A stretch of 32,611 nt of DNA from an uncultured Elusimicrobiales bacterium (lineage in GTDB: Bacteria > Elusimicrobiota > Elusimicrobia > Elusimicrobiales > Elusimicrobiaceae). The notes beneath the pieces are model-generated. The model did not search any database. It was not told the origin of the DNA and saw only the letters and a list, made by a program, of their open reading frames with translations. Position numbers and translations under genes: made by a program. Shown piece after piece: positions 17,624 through 25,056 of the stretch; the first letter of the stretch is position 1, and each line of letters begins with the position of its first letter. The DNA lies in the NCBI GenBank assembly GCA_944324685.1, contig CALUXG010000003.1, positions 1-32,611 of the forward strand, in the 5' to 3' direction.

Positions 17624-18109
17624 TTATTTCTTCTTCCATGGCGTCAGACGCGGCAGCCAGCGAGGCACGGCTTTTTTATATTCTTCGTATTCCATCCCAA
17701 ACCGCCGCGCCAGCCCTTTTTCTTCAGACAAAGGCAAATACACCATATTTACCGCTAAAAATACCACAAACCAGACAAACAAAACTCCGGAAGAAAGCAG
17801 CAGCGCTTCCGCCAACAGCATGGCCAGTACCGCCGTAATCATCGGATTGCGTACATATAAATAAGGTCCTTTCAGCACCAGTTTTTGAGGAGGATCCCAC
17901 GGCGCGGGGGTCCCGCGGCCGCATACGGCAAACAAAGACATGGTCCATACGGCCAAAGCCATGCCCGCCATAAAAAGCATGCCGCCGCAGAGCATGCGCC
18001 ACAAAGGAGGCGTATTCCAACGGTAACCGGAGAAATATAAAATAAACGCCGGCAATACGATCAGCACATTAAAAGGTAAAAAAACTATGGCTTTTATCCA
18101 ACGTTTCAT
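17624..18109 (-). CDS. Isoprenylcysteine carboxyl methyltransferase-like membrane protein
   Basis: About 161 residues with four to five hydrophobic segments. The C-terminal half matches the ICMT/phospholipid methyltransferase-like family: LKGPYLYVRNPM followed by a membrane helix, then SEEKGLARRFGMEYEEYKKAVPRWLPR. Bacterial members are mostly uncharacterised SAM-dependent methyltransferases of the inner membrane. The ATG at 18109 is used; an in-frame TTG two codons upstream is possible. Neither has a clear ribosome site. It follows the NHL gene by about 50 nt on the same strand, so the two may be cotranscribed. Confidence 0.8.
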   Translation of the reverse strand: MKRWIKAIVFLPFNVLIVLPAFILYFSGYRWNTPPLWRMLCGGMLFMAGMALAVWTMSLFAVCGRGTPAPWDPPQKLVLKGPYLYVRNPMITAVLAMLLAEALLLSSGVLFVWFVVFLAVNMVYLPLSEEKGLARRFGMEYEEYKKAVPRWLPRLTPWKKK

Positions 18110-18161
18110 ACGCAAAAAATTTAAGCTTCAAGAAGCGGAAAATCTGCCGTCGGTACGGGAA

Positions 18162-19397
18162 TTATTTTTTGGCGGTTTTTTCCGTTTCGGGAGCGAACAG
18201 CACTTCATAAAAACTTCGGCTGTCCACCTCCGTTTTTGGCTGGACGAAGGAGGTGTAACTCGTCGGAGCGCGTACGCGCGACACTCCTTGTACGCGACGC
18301 AAAAGGTTATTGCCCGTGTCCAGAAAATACAGCATGTCGTATGGATTAATTACCAAAGCGCCCGGGTAGGCCAAATCCGCATCCCACGCATTCATATTAT
18401 CGCCATTGTAGCCGCGTTTGCCCGTCCCTACTACGTTTTCCACGCCGGCGCGCCGGTTGGACAAATCTACGGTAATGCGGCGGATACGCTGATTATCGGT
18501 GTCTGAGACGTAAATGCGTCCAAAACGGTCCAGTGCCAAACCGGTGGGATCATTAAAGCGCGCGTCGGCGGCGCGGCCCGATCCGTCTCCTTCATAACCG
18601 GACGCCCCGCTGCCGGCCAGCGTAAAAATCAATCCACTGCGCCGGTCTACAAAGCGGATTTTATGGTTGCGCGTATCGGCTATATACAAATTGTCATATT
18701 TGTCAAATATAATAGCCGTCGGACGGTTCAAACTGGCGTGGGGAGCAAAGCCGCCATCTCCGTCGTCGCGTGCGTCGCCGTCTCCCGCCACGGTCGTCAG
18801 TTTGCCGGTAATGCGGTCCAGCATGCGGATGCGGTTGTTGCCCGTATCGGAAATAAACAGATTGCCTTTGGAATCCAACGCCACGCCTGCCGGATTGTTC
18901 AGCGACGTGTTTTTGGCGCGCAGGCCGTCCCCTTCATAGCCGAGCCGCCCGTTTCCGGCGACGGTATGCAAGTATCCTTTGACGTCCAGCAGCCGAATGC
19001 GCTGATTGCCCGTATCGGCGATATAGAGATTTCCCATGTTGTCAAAGGCCAGCGCCGTAGGACCGTTTAGTTCCGCCATATCGGCGTTGCCTCCGTCATT
19101 GGCAAAGCCCGCTTTTCCCGTGCCGGCTATGGTTTCTATATCACCGGTACGTACATTAATGCGGCGTATGCGGTGGTTGCGCGTGTCGGCTATGTAAATA
19201 TTATTCCAGCGGTCTATGGCCAACCCCAGCGGATTGGCAAAACGCGCATATTGCGCATTGCTGTTGTCCCCTGCATACGCCCGTTTACCGGCTATGCCGG
19301 CAATATCTTCAATAAATCCCATTTCGCTTAGACGTACGGCTCCGTAAACGCAAGCGGCCGCCAGCACCAAGAAACCGAGTAATAAAAAACGTTTCAT
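18162..19397 (-). CDS. NHL-repeat beta-propeller protein, exported
   Basis: 411 residues. A signal sequence (MKRFLLLGFLVLAAAC) has Cys after AAA, so a lipoprotein is possible although the lipobox is weak. The rest is about six NHL repeats of roughly 55 residues, each with a GNLYIADTGNQRIR-like core and an AGxGxxGYEGDG-like link. Such propellers bind proteins or ligands at the cell surface or periplasm; the ligand is unknown. The ATG at 19397 has AAGGAGA upstream; a longer frame to 19469 only adds a non-signal extension. It is divergent from ackA. Confidence 0.88.
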   Translation of the reverse strand: MKRFLLLGFLVLAAACVYGAVRLSEMGFIEDIAGIAGKRAYAGDNSNAQYARFANPLGLAIDRWNNIYIADTRNHRIRRINVRTGDIETIAGTGKAGFANDGGNADMAELNGPTALAFDNMGNLYIADTGNQRIRLLDVKGYLHTVAGNGRLGYEGDGLRAKNTSLNNPAGVALDSKGNLFISDTGNNRIRMLDRITGKLTTVAGDGDARDDGDGGFAPHASLNRPTAIIFDKYDNLYIADTRNHKIRFVDRRSGLIFTLAGSGASGYEGDGSGRAADARFNDPTGLALDRFGRIYVSDTDNQRIRRITVDLSNRRAGVENVVGTGKRGYNGDNMNAWDADLAYPGALVINPYDMLYFLDTGNNLLRRVQGVSRVRAPTSYTSFVQPKTEVDSRSFYEVLFAPETEKTAKK

Positions 19398-19543
19398 CTT
19401 TGTCTCCTTTCGTATTTTCAATCCTAACAAAATCCGGCTTTGCGCGCAAATATTACTTTTGCTTGTCAAAATAATTTGTTAAAATAAAAATAGGAAAATT
19501 TAGACTTTTATCCGCATTAAGCGTAAAACCAACAGAGGCATAC

Positions 19544-20902
19544 ATGATCATACTTTTCTTAAACTGCGGCAGTTCTTCCGTCAAATACAGCGTATATGAC
19601 TGGGACAAAAAACGCAGTCTGGCTGCCGGCAGCGTGGAACGCGTCGGCATTGCGGGATCGTTTATTACACACGAACGTCCGGGCAAAGAAGCTTTTGAGC
19701 TGACGCATGATTGCAAAAATCATAAAGACGCCATCAATCTGGTTATTGATACGTTGACCAGCAAAGAACACGGCGTCATTGAAAACACCAAAATGATTTC
19801 CGCCGTCGGCCACCGCATTGTACACGGCGGCAAATTTACCAAATCCGTAGTGGCGGACAAAGCCGTCATAGACGAGTTGAAAAATATTTCTGATTTAGCT
19901 CCGCTGCACAATCCGGCCCATATTATGGGTATTGAAGCCGCCATGTCCATCCTTCCCGACGTTATGCATGTTTGTGTGATGGATACGGCATTTCACCAGA
20001 CTATGCCGGCCTCTTCGTATATGTACGCTTTGCCGCGCAGCTGGTACACCGACTACAGTATGCGCCGTTTTGGCGCGCACGGATCTTCCGCCTTGTATTG
20101 TTCCCGCCGCGCCGCTGTATTGCTGGGTAAAAATGTAGAAGACACCAACACCATTATCTGCCACATCGGCAACGGAGCCAGCTGCACCGCCGTCAAAAAC
20201 GGCCAATGCTACGACACCAGCATGGGGTTGACCCCGCTGGAAGGGCTGATTATGGGAACGCGCAGCGGAGATATTGATCCGTCCATTTGTTTTCACATGA
20301 TGAAAAAGCTGAATATGAGTCCGGACGAAATGTACCGTATTTTGAACAGAGAAAGCGGCGTAAAAGCCATTACGGGCGGACGTTTCGCCGATCGCCGCGA
20401 CATCGTGGAAAACGCCAAAAAAGGCGATGAACTGTGCAAGTTGGCCATTGCCATGGAAAGCTACCGCATTAAAAAATATATAGGCGCATATATGGCCGCT
20501 TTGGGCCGCGTGGACGCTATTGTATTTACCGCGGGCGCCGGTGAAAGAAGCCCCGTTTTGCGTGAAAAAGCCGTGGAAGGATTGGAAAATTACGCCATTG
20601 TGCTTGATGAAGATAAAAACCGCGACGCCGTAACCAAAAACGCCGAAAGCTGTATTTCGGCCGATGAGTCCAAGGTAAAGATTTTCGTCATACCGACAGA
20701 TGAAGAAATTGTAGGCGTACAGGATATTGTCGCTTTACAGGCGGGCACGTATGACGTGTATACCAAGTTCCGTTATATTTTTGAGGATAAAGACTACCGG
20801 AACAGTTTGCGTGACGAAGCATTTATTGAAGAAGTGAAGAAAAAACCATTCCTTGTAAATGCTGCCGTAAATTTACCGGACGCTTTGAAACAAAAAAAAT
20901 AA
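19544..20902 (+). CDS. ackA: Acetate kinase with C-terminal extension
   Basis: A 452-residue enzyme that makes ATP from acetyl phosphate, the last step of fermentation to acetate. Motifs: LFLNCGSSSVKYSVYD at the N-terminus, GHRIVHGG, MDTAFHQTMP, CHIGNGASC, TPLEGLIMGTRSGDIDP and the adenine-binding FTAGAGERSP. Typical enzymes are about 400 residues and end soon after the TDEEI segment. Here some 54 extra residues follow, charged and aromatic at first (YDVYTKFRYIFEDKDYRN). The start has an AGAGG-like site. No phosphotransacetylase gene is in the window. A terminator follows. Confidence 0.95.
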   Translation: MIILFLNCGSSSVKYSVYDWDKKRSLAAGSVERVGIAGSFITHERPGKEAFELTHDCKNHKDAINLVIDTLTSKEHGVIENTKMISAVGHRIVHGGKFTKSVVADKAVIDELKNISDLAPLHNPAHIMGIEAAMSILPDVMHVCVMDTAFHQTMPASSYMYALPRSWYTDYSMRRFGAHGSSALYCSRRAAVLLGKNVEDTNTIICHIGNGASCTAVKNGQCYDTSMGLTPLEGLIMGTRSGDIDPSICFHMMKKLNMSPDEMYRILNRESGVKAITGGRFADRRDIVENAKKGDELCKLAIAMESYRIKKYIGAYMAALGRVDAIVFTAGAGERSPVLREKAVEGLENYAIVLDEDKNRDAVTKNAESCISADESKVKIFVIPTDEEIVGVQDIVALQAGTYDVYTKFRYIFEDKDYRNSLRDEAFIEEVKKKPFLVNAAVNLPDALKQKK

Positions 20903-20908
20903 TATCCG

Positions 20909-20940
20909 CCCCGTGCCGTACAGGCACGGGGTTTATTTTA
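20909..20940 (+). terminator. Terminator of ackA
   Basis: A perfect 9-bp GC stem (20909-20917 with 20923-20931, loop of 5) is followed by TTTATTTT. The gene at 20978 begins 38 nt later, so it either has its own promoter or depends on read-through. Confidence 0.88.
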
Positions 20941-20977
20941 GAAAACAAAAAACATCCTTATGGAGGAAAAATAAATT

Positions 20978-21595
20978 ATGTTCATGCCCAAAGAAGCAAA
21001 ATTCTTTGATTTGTTTGACAAACAGGCCGAAAATTTGGTGAATGCGGCCGAATTCTACAAAAAACTTGTAGATGAAGCGGCATTTACGGAAGAAAATGTA
21101 CGCGCTATGCACGAAAGAGAACATTATGGAGATGAATTGACGCATACCATTATCAATACCCTGAACGAAACTTTTATTACCCCCTTTGACCGTGAAGATA
21201 TTATGGCGCTGGCCAACCATATGGACGATATCGTGGACGGTATCTATATGATTACCAACCGCTTTAATCTGTATAAAATTCATACGCCGACGGAAGCTTC
21301 CAAAAAACTGGCCAATGTTTTGGCCCAATCCACCAAAGCCCTGCAAAAAGCTTTGGCTGCGCTGCGCAACAAAAAAATGATGAAAGAAACCCTGATACAA
21401 TGCGTGGAAATCAATCGCTTGGAAAACGAAGCAGACGTCATCCGCGATGAAGCCATTTCCGAATTGTTTGAAAAAGAAAAAGATCCCGTCATGATTATCA
21501 AACAAAAGGAACTTTATGAAGAGGCGGAAAATGTGGCCGATTATTGCGAACATACGGCCAATGTGGTGGAATCTATCTTGGTAAAGAACAATTAA
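20978..21595 (+). CDS. PhoU-like DUF47 protein (Pit accessory protein)
   Basis: A 205-residue all-helical cytosolic protein of the DUF47/PhoU-like family. Acidic/histidine helices that bind metal in the PhoU fold are visible: MHEREHYGDELTH, TPFDREDIMALANHMDDIVD and EAENVADYCEHTANVVE. In many bacteria this gene precedes a PiT phosphate carrier and modulates its activity, which is the case here (gap of 4 nt). The ATG at 20978 has GGAGG upstream. Confidence 0.92.
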   Translation: MFMPKEAKFFDLFDKQAENLVNAAEFYKKLVDEAAFTEENVRAMHEREHYGDELTHTIINTLNETFITPFDREDIMALANHMDDIVDGIYMITNRFNLYKIHTPTEASKKLANVLAQSTKALQKALAALRNKKMMKETLIQCVEINRLENEADVIRDEAISELFEKEKDPVMIIKQKELYEEAENVADYCEHTANVVESILVKNN

Positions 21596-21599
21596 GCCT

Positions 21600-22652
21600 A
21601 TGACATGGATTATCTTATTAATTCTGTTGGCGTTGTTTTTTGATTACCTCAACGGTTTCCATGACGCGGCCAACTCCGTGGCGACCGTTGTGTCTACGCG
21701 CGTGCTTTCGCCCAAAGCGGCGGTGGCATGGGCGGCGTTTTTCAACTTTGTCGCTTTTCTGGTCTTTCATACCGGCGTGGCGAAAACCATCGGAAGCGGC
21801 ATCGTGGACATCAGCATTGTGGACGCCAACTTGGTATTTGGCGCGCTCTGCGGCGCCTGTGCGTGGAATATCCTGACATGGTGGTGGGGCTTGCCGTCCA
21901 GCTCTTCTCATGCGCTAATCGGCGGGCTTATCGGCGCAGGGCTGGTAAAAGCCGGCGGTACGGGCGGTCTGGTGGCCAGCGGTATTATTAAAACCGTGCT
22001 GTTCATCTTTGTATCTCCGATGCTGGGCTTTCTCTTAAGCCTGACCATAGGTATTATCGTGTTCAATGCTTTCCGCCGCACCAATCCGTTTAAGGTGGAC
22101 CACATTTTCCGCGTCGGCCAATTGTTTTCGGCCGCGGCGTACAGCTTGGGTCACGGCGGAAACGATGCCCAAAAAACGATGGGTATTATCAGCATGTTGC
22201 TGCTCGGAGGTTTGGCGGGACAGGAAGCGGCCCCCATACGGGATTTTCTTTTGAGCCATGAAGAACTGCATCAAGTGGCGCAAGGGGAATTTATCGTTCC
22301 GCTCAGTGTGGTGCTTATGTGTCACTCGGCCATAGCTTTAGGTACTTTGTCCGGAGGATGGCGCATTGTGAAAACCATGGGACAGAAAATTACGCGCTTG
22401 CGTCCGGTGGACGGGTTTTGTGCGGAATCCGGTTCGGCCATTTCCCTGTTCATCGCTTCCACTTTGGGCGTACCCGTGAGTACTACGCACACCATTACCG
22501 GAGCCATCGTGGGCGTGGGTTCTCTGCGCCGCCTTTCCAGCGTACGCTGGGGAGTGGCCAACCGCATTGTCTGGGCATGGTTCATCACTATTCCCGCGGC
22601 GGCGGCCATTGCCGCAGCGGCCTATTGGCTGAAAGTGGCCATATTCGGATAA
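21600..22652 (+). CDS. Inorganic phosphate transporter, PiT family
   Basis: A 350-residue inner-membrane carrier that couples phosphate uptake to protons or sodium. The duplicated family signature is seen twice: DYLNGFHDAANSVATVVSTR near the N-terminus and SLGHGGNDAQKTMGII in the middle. About ten hydrophobic segments are present. PVSTTHTITGAIVGVG in the second half mirrors PSSSSHALIGGLIGAG in the first, reflecting the internal repeat. The start lies 4 nt after the DUF47 stop, so the pair is one translational unit. Confidence 0.94.
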   Translation: MTWIILLILLALFFDYLNGFHDAANSVATVVSTRVLSPKAAVAWAAFFNFVAFLVFHTGVAKTIGSGIVDISIVDANLVFGALCGACAWNILTWWWGLPSSSSHALIGGLIGAGLVKAGGTGGLVASGIIKTVLFIFVSPMLGFLLSLTIGIIVFNAFRRTNPFKVDHIFRVGQLFSAAAYSLGHGGNDAQKTMGIISMLLLGGLAGQEAAPIRDFLLSHEELHQVAQGEFIVPLSVVLMCHSAIALGTLSGGWRIVKTMGQKITRLRPVDGFCAESGSAISLFIASTLGVPVSTTHTITGAIVGVGSLRRLSSVRWGVANRIVWAWFITIPAAAAIAAAAYWLKVAIFG

Positions 22653-22667
22653 GTTTTTGCAAATGCA

Positions 22668-22697
22668 AACAGCCCCGCTCACAAAGGCGGGGCTGTT
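22668..22697 (+). terminator. Hairpin after the PiT gene
   Basis: A perfect 11-bp stem (22668-22678 with 22687-22697) has an 8-nt loop. The downstream side lacks a proper T tract, so termination efficiency is uncertain. Confidence 0.6.
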
Positions 22698-22820
22698 CAG
22701 ATGTACCAAATATTTTTGAGATTATTGGCCGATTGTTAAACACTTATTCTTATCAGCAGGCAGCAGCAAAATATTAAATCAAAATTGCTTTCAATAAGTG
22801 AAAAACAGAGAATATCTGTT

Positions 22821-22829
22821 TGCTATAAT
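22821..22829 (+). promoter_or_regulatory. Extended -10 promoter of the merR-type gene, predicted leaderless
   Basis: TGC-TATAAT ends 6 nt before the ATG at 22836. There is no Shine-Dalgarno. The layout is the same as for rbfA and the pilin genes. Confidence 0.6.
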
Positions 22830-22835
22830 ATATAC

Positions 22836-23180
22836 ATGGGACTGGAAGAACTGCAACAAAAAGATTATTTCAGCATAGGCGACGTCAAACGTATTACCGG
22901 CGTGCCGGAATATTCCATACGATATTGGGAGGCGGAATTTGGTTTAATTAAACCCATTCGTTTGGAGAGTGGACATCGCCGTTATACAAAGCAGGATGTG
23001 TACACGATTTTGCGCATTAAAGATTTGATATATAAGCATAAATTGACGTTGGAAGGAGCCAAAAAACAATTGACGCATAATGAGGGATTCGGCCGTGCCA
23101 AGCAAAATTCCCCCTCTGTGGATATAAAATTTCTCTCGGAAATAAAAGAAACTCTTTCCCAACTTCTCAAAGAATGCTAA
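22836..23180 (+). CDS. MerR-family transcriptional regulator
   Basis: A 114-residue DNA-binding protein. The winged HTH of the MerR family is clear: YFSIGDVKRITGVPEYSIRYWE, then RRYTKQDVYTILRIKDLIY. A short coiled-coil C-terminus with no Cys-rich or ligand-binding domain follows, as in small HspR/MlrA-type members. The target is unknown. The ATG at 22836 fits both the domain start and the extended -10 six nt upstream; a longer frame from 22785 would include the promoter. It ends 36 nt before tRNA-Pro(GGG). Confidence 0.88.
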   Translation: MGLEELQQKDYFSIGDVKRITGVPEYSIRYWEAEFGLIKPIRLESGHRRYTKQDVYTILRIKDLIYKHKLTLEGAKKQLTHNEGFGRAKQNSPSVDIKFLSEIKETLSQLLKEC

Positions 23181-23216
23181 AATATATACATAGCCGTAAA
23201 TAATTGACAATTTTTT

Positions 23217-23291
23217 CGGGGAATGGCTCAGTGGTAGAGTGCTCGCTTGGGGTGCGAGAGATCGCGGGTTCGATTCCCGCTTCCCCGACCA
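23217..23291 (+). tRNA. tRNA-Pro(GGG)
   Basis: Acceptor arms are 23217-23223 and 23281-23287, the anticodon loop is 23247-23253 with GGG at 23249-23251, the discriminator is A23288 and CCA is encoded. Its 3' end plus flank (CCCCGACCATTTAG, 23283-23296) is identical to that of the next tRNA. Confidence 0.95.
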
Positions 23292-23300
23292 TTTAGTTTA

Positions 23301-24917
23301 TTATACGGGGCGTAGCGCAGCTGGTAGCGCGCACGGTTCGGGACCGTGAGGTCGTGGGTTCAAATCCCGCCGCCCCGACCATTTAGATGATTCAAGCCCT
23401 TCCAGCATTAACTGGAAGGGTTTTTTCATTATAATTTCAAGCTTTTCCTCACTTAACAGACAGTTCGAATAAATACAGCGTAACAATGCATTCTTTTGTA
23501 TTGTATTCGAACCAGCATACAGATCTGCCGCTTGTGAGGCCAGTCTCAACAGCCGTTGTACAGTCCATGTAACCATTTCATGTTGGGAATCCTGATGAAC
23601 TAGCTTGGCTTTGATTTCTGCTTCTTCTGTTTTTAACTTGGCCAGTTCTGCACTCACAAATAATGTATCCAATTCCCCGCTGCTTTCCCGAGAAATCAAT
23701 ACAGATCGTGTCCTATTAATCTGCCCTAAACGCTGTTTTAGGTTTCTTTCTGTAGCATGTAAAGCTTCTGTTTCTTGTGCATCATCTTTATTCAAATTAT
23801 TTATTACATGTGAAAGGAGGCGAGGATCTATCTTTAATTTACGTAATGATGCAACAACCTCTTGTTCTGCCAGCATTTCATTGACCTGTTTTGCCTTGCA
23901 GCCACGTTTATTAATAACACCACTGCAGCGCAAATAATGATATGTATGAATATCTCCTGTACTTTTGATCTTCTTCTGCTTTTCATAACTGGTAATAACC
24001 GCCCCACAATATTTGCAACGCAATAACCCCCGAAAAACAAAAGGTTTTGTGCAATAATCAAAAGGATGGCTGGAAAGTCCTTTCCGAACGCGCTCACAGC
24101 GTTTAAAAAGTTCTTCGCTGACAATTGGCTCATATTTGTGTGGAAATAAATGCCCTTGAATATGCATCTGCCCATAGTAAAAGGGGTTTTCTAATATTCT
24201 GTGCACACTTGAAACAGAAAATGGTGTTTTATGGATGCTTTTCACTCCGGCATTCTGAAAATCACGTGCAGCTACTTTCAATGGATAATTGCCTGTTGCA
24301 TACTTCATAAAAAATTTACGCACAATGGGAGCAGTCTCCGGATCCTGTATAATGGTCTTCCTCCCATCAATTACGACATTTTTATAACCAACAGGAGCCT
24401 TGAAGGGATATTCTCCCTCTTTGATCTTTTGAGAGAACCCACGCAATACATTTTCCCTTAATTGATCCACATATGATTTAGCACCCATGACACCAAAGTC
24501 ATACATCATTCGTTCTGAACTGTGTGAATACTGATTAATAATCATGTTATTTGCAATAAAGTGAAGTTCAAACTTACCAGAAAGCAATAAAGGTTCAAAC
24601 TCCAAACTTTCCTTAAAACTACGTTGGAAACGATCCAATGTATCAGCTACAATTGCCAAAGGATGCGGACTATTTTTAACGTATTCCATCATTTTATGAA
24701 AAAACTTGCGATTGCCTTTGGTGGAAGATTCTGTAAACGAAAAGGTCTCTTCTACAATCATCTGCTTTCGCATACAGTATTCCTTGGCACTTGCTTCTTG
24801 GGCAGCCAAAGACTTTCCTTCCCGCTGTTCGGATGAAGATACCCTTGCCAAAATAATAGCATGTGTTGGAGTAATATATCGTGGATTTAATATCCTGTTT
24901 AATAATGCATTGGGCAT
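23301..24917 (-). CDS. Large serine recombinase, C-terminus replaced by host tRNA sequence
   Basis: 538 residues as integrated. The resolvase domain starts at about residue 20 with ARVSSSEQ (catalytic Ser about 27), followed by the recombinase domain (VGYKNVVIDGRKTIIQDPET, in part), a zinc ribbon (CKYCG then RCSG and GCKAKQV) and a coiled coil. It cuts and joins att sites for integration and excision. The ATG at 24917 has AGGAGA well placed; a start at 24971 adds 18 residues without a better site. The last 24 residues after Lys-Trp-Ser are read antisense through tRNA-Pro. The native tail appears to be at 32332-32484, giving 564 residues in the circular form. Confidence 0.9.
   Translation of the reverse strand: MPNALLNRILNPRYITPTHAIILARVSSSEQREGKSLAAQEASAKEYCMRKQMIVEETFSFTESSTKGNRKFFHKMMEYVKNSPHPLAIVADTLDRFQRSFKESLEFEPLLLSGKFELHFIANNMIINQYSHSSERMMYDFGVMGAKSYVDQLRENVLRGFSQKIKEGEYPFKAPVGYKNVVIDGRKTIIQDPETAPIVRKFFMKYATGNYPLKVAARDFQNAGVKSIHKTPFSVSSVHRILENPFYYGQMHIQGHLFPHKYEPIVSEELFKRCERVRKGLSSHPFDYCTKPFVFRGLLRCKYCGAVITSYEKQKKIKSTGDIHTYHYLRCSGVINKRGCKAKQVNEMLAEQEVVASLRKLKIDPRLLSHVINNLNKDDAQETEALHATERNLKQRLGQINRTRSVLISRESSGELDTLFVSAELAKLKTEEAEIKAKLVHQDSQHEMVTWTVQRLLRLASQAADLYAGSNTIQKNALLRCIYSNCLLSEEKLEIIMKKPFQLMLEGLESSKWSGRRDLNPRPHGPEPCALPAALRPV
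23306..23381 (+). tRNA. tRNA-Pro(CGG), integration target of the element
   Basis: Acceptor arms are CGGGGCG (23306-23312) and CGCCCCG (23371-23377). The anticodon stem is 23332-23336 with 23344-23348, and the anticodon CGG is at 23339-23341. CCA is encoded. The element begins at its 3' end, and the recombinase gene covers it antisense. The tRNA remains intact after integration because the att core supplies the same ACCA end. Confidence 0.95.
23376..23385. repeat. attL core of the element
   Basis: CGACCATTTA, overlapping the last 6 nt of tRNA-Pro(CGG). It is repeated exactly at 32485-32494. Confidence 0.75.
23397..23426 (+). terminator. Element-supplied terminator for tRNA-Pro, inside the recombinase gene
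   Basis: A perfect 9-bp stem (23397-23405 with 23412-23420, loop CATTAA) is followed by six T on the plus strand. It lies on the element side of attL, so it replaces the original tRNA terminator now stranded at 32494-32524. On the minus strand the same bases encode part of the recombinase C-terminal region. Confidence 0.8.
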
Positions 24918-25056
24918 TTGCGTTTCTCCTTGATTGGGGTTAGATATTGATTGCTTGTGGTTCTTAGACATATTCTTCTACTTGTATTCTACTTTTATTG
25001 TGCTTTATTGGTCAATAATGATCTTTTTTTACAAATTTATTTTGGTTTCTATAATA

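Noticed and set aside
18162-19397. NHL repeats as a DNA repeat array or CRISPR
   Set aside because: The periodicity is at protein level (about 55 codons) with diverged DNA; no constant repeat and spacer pattern.
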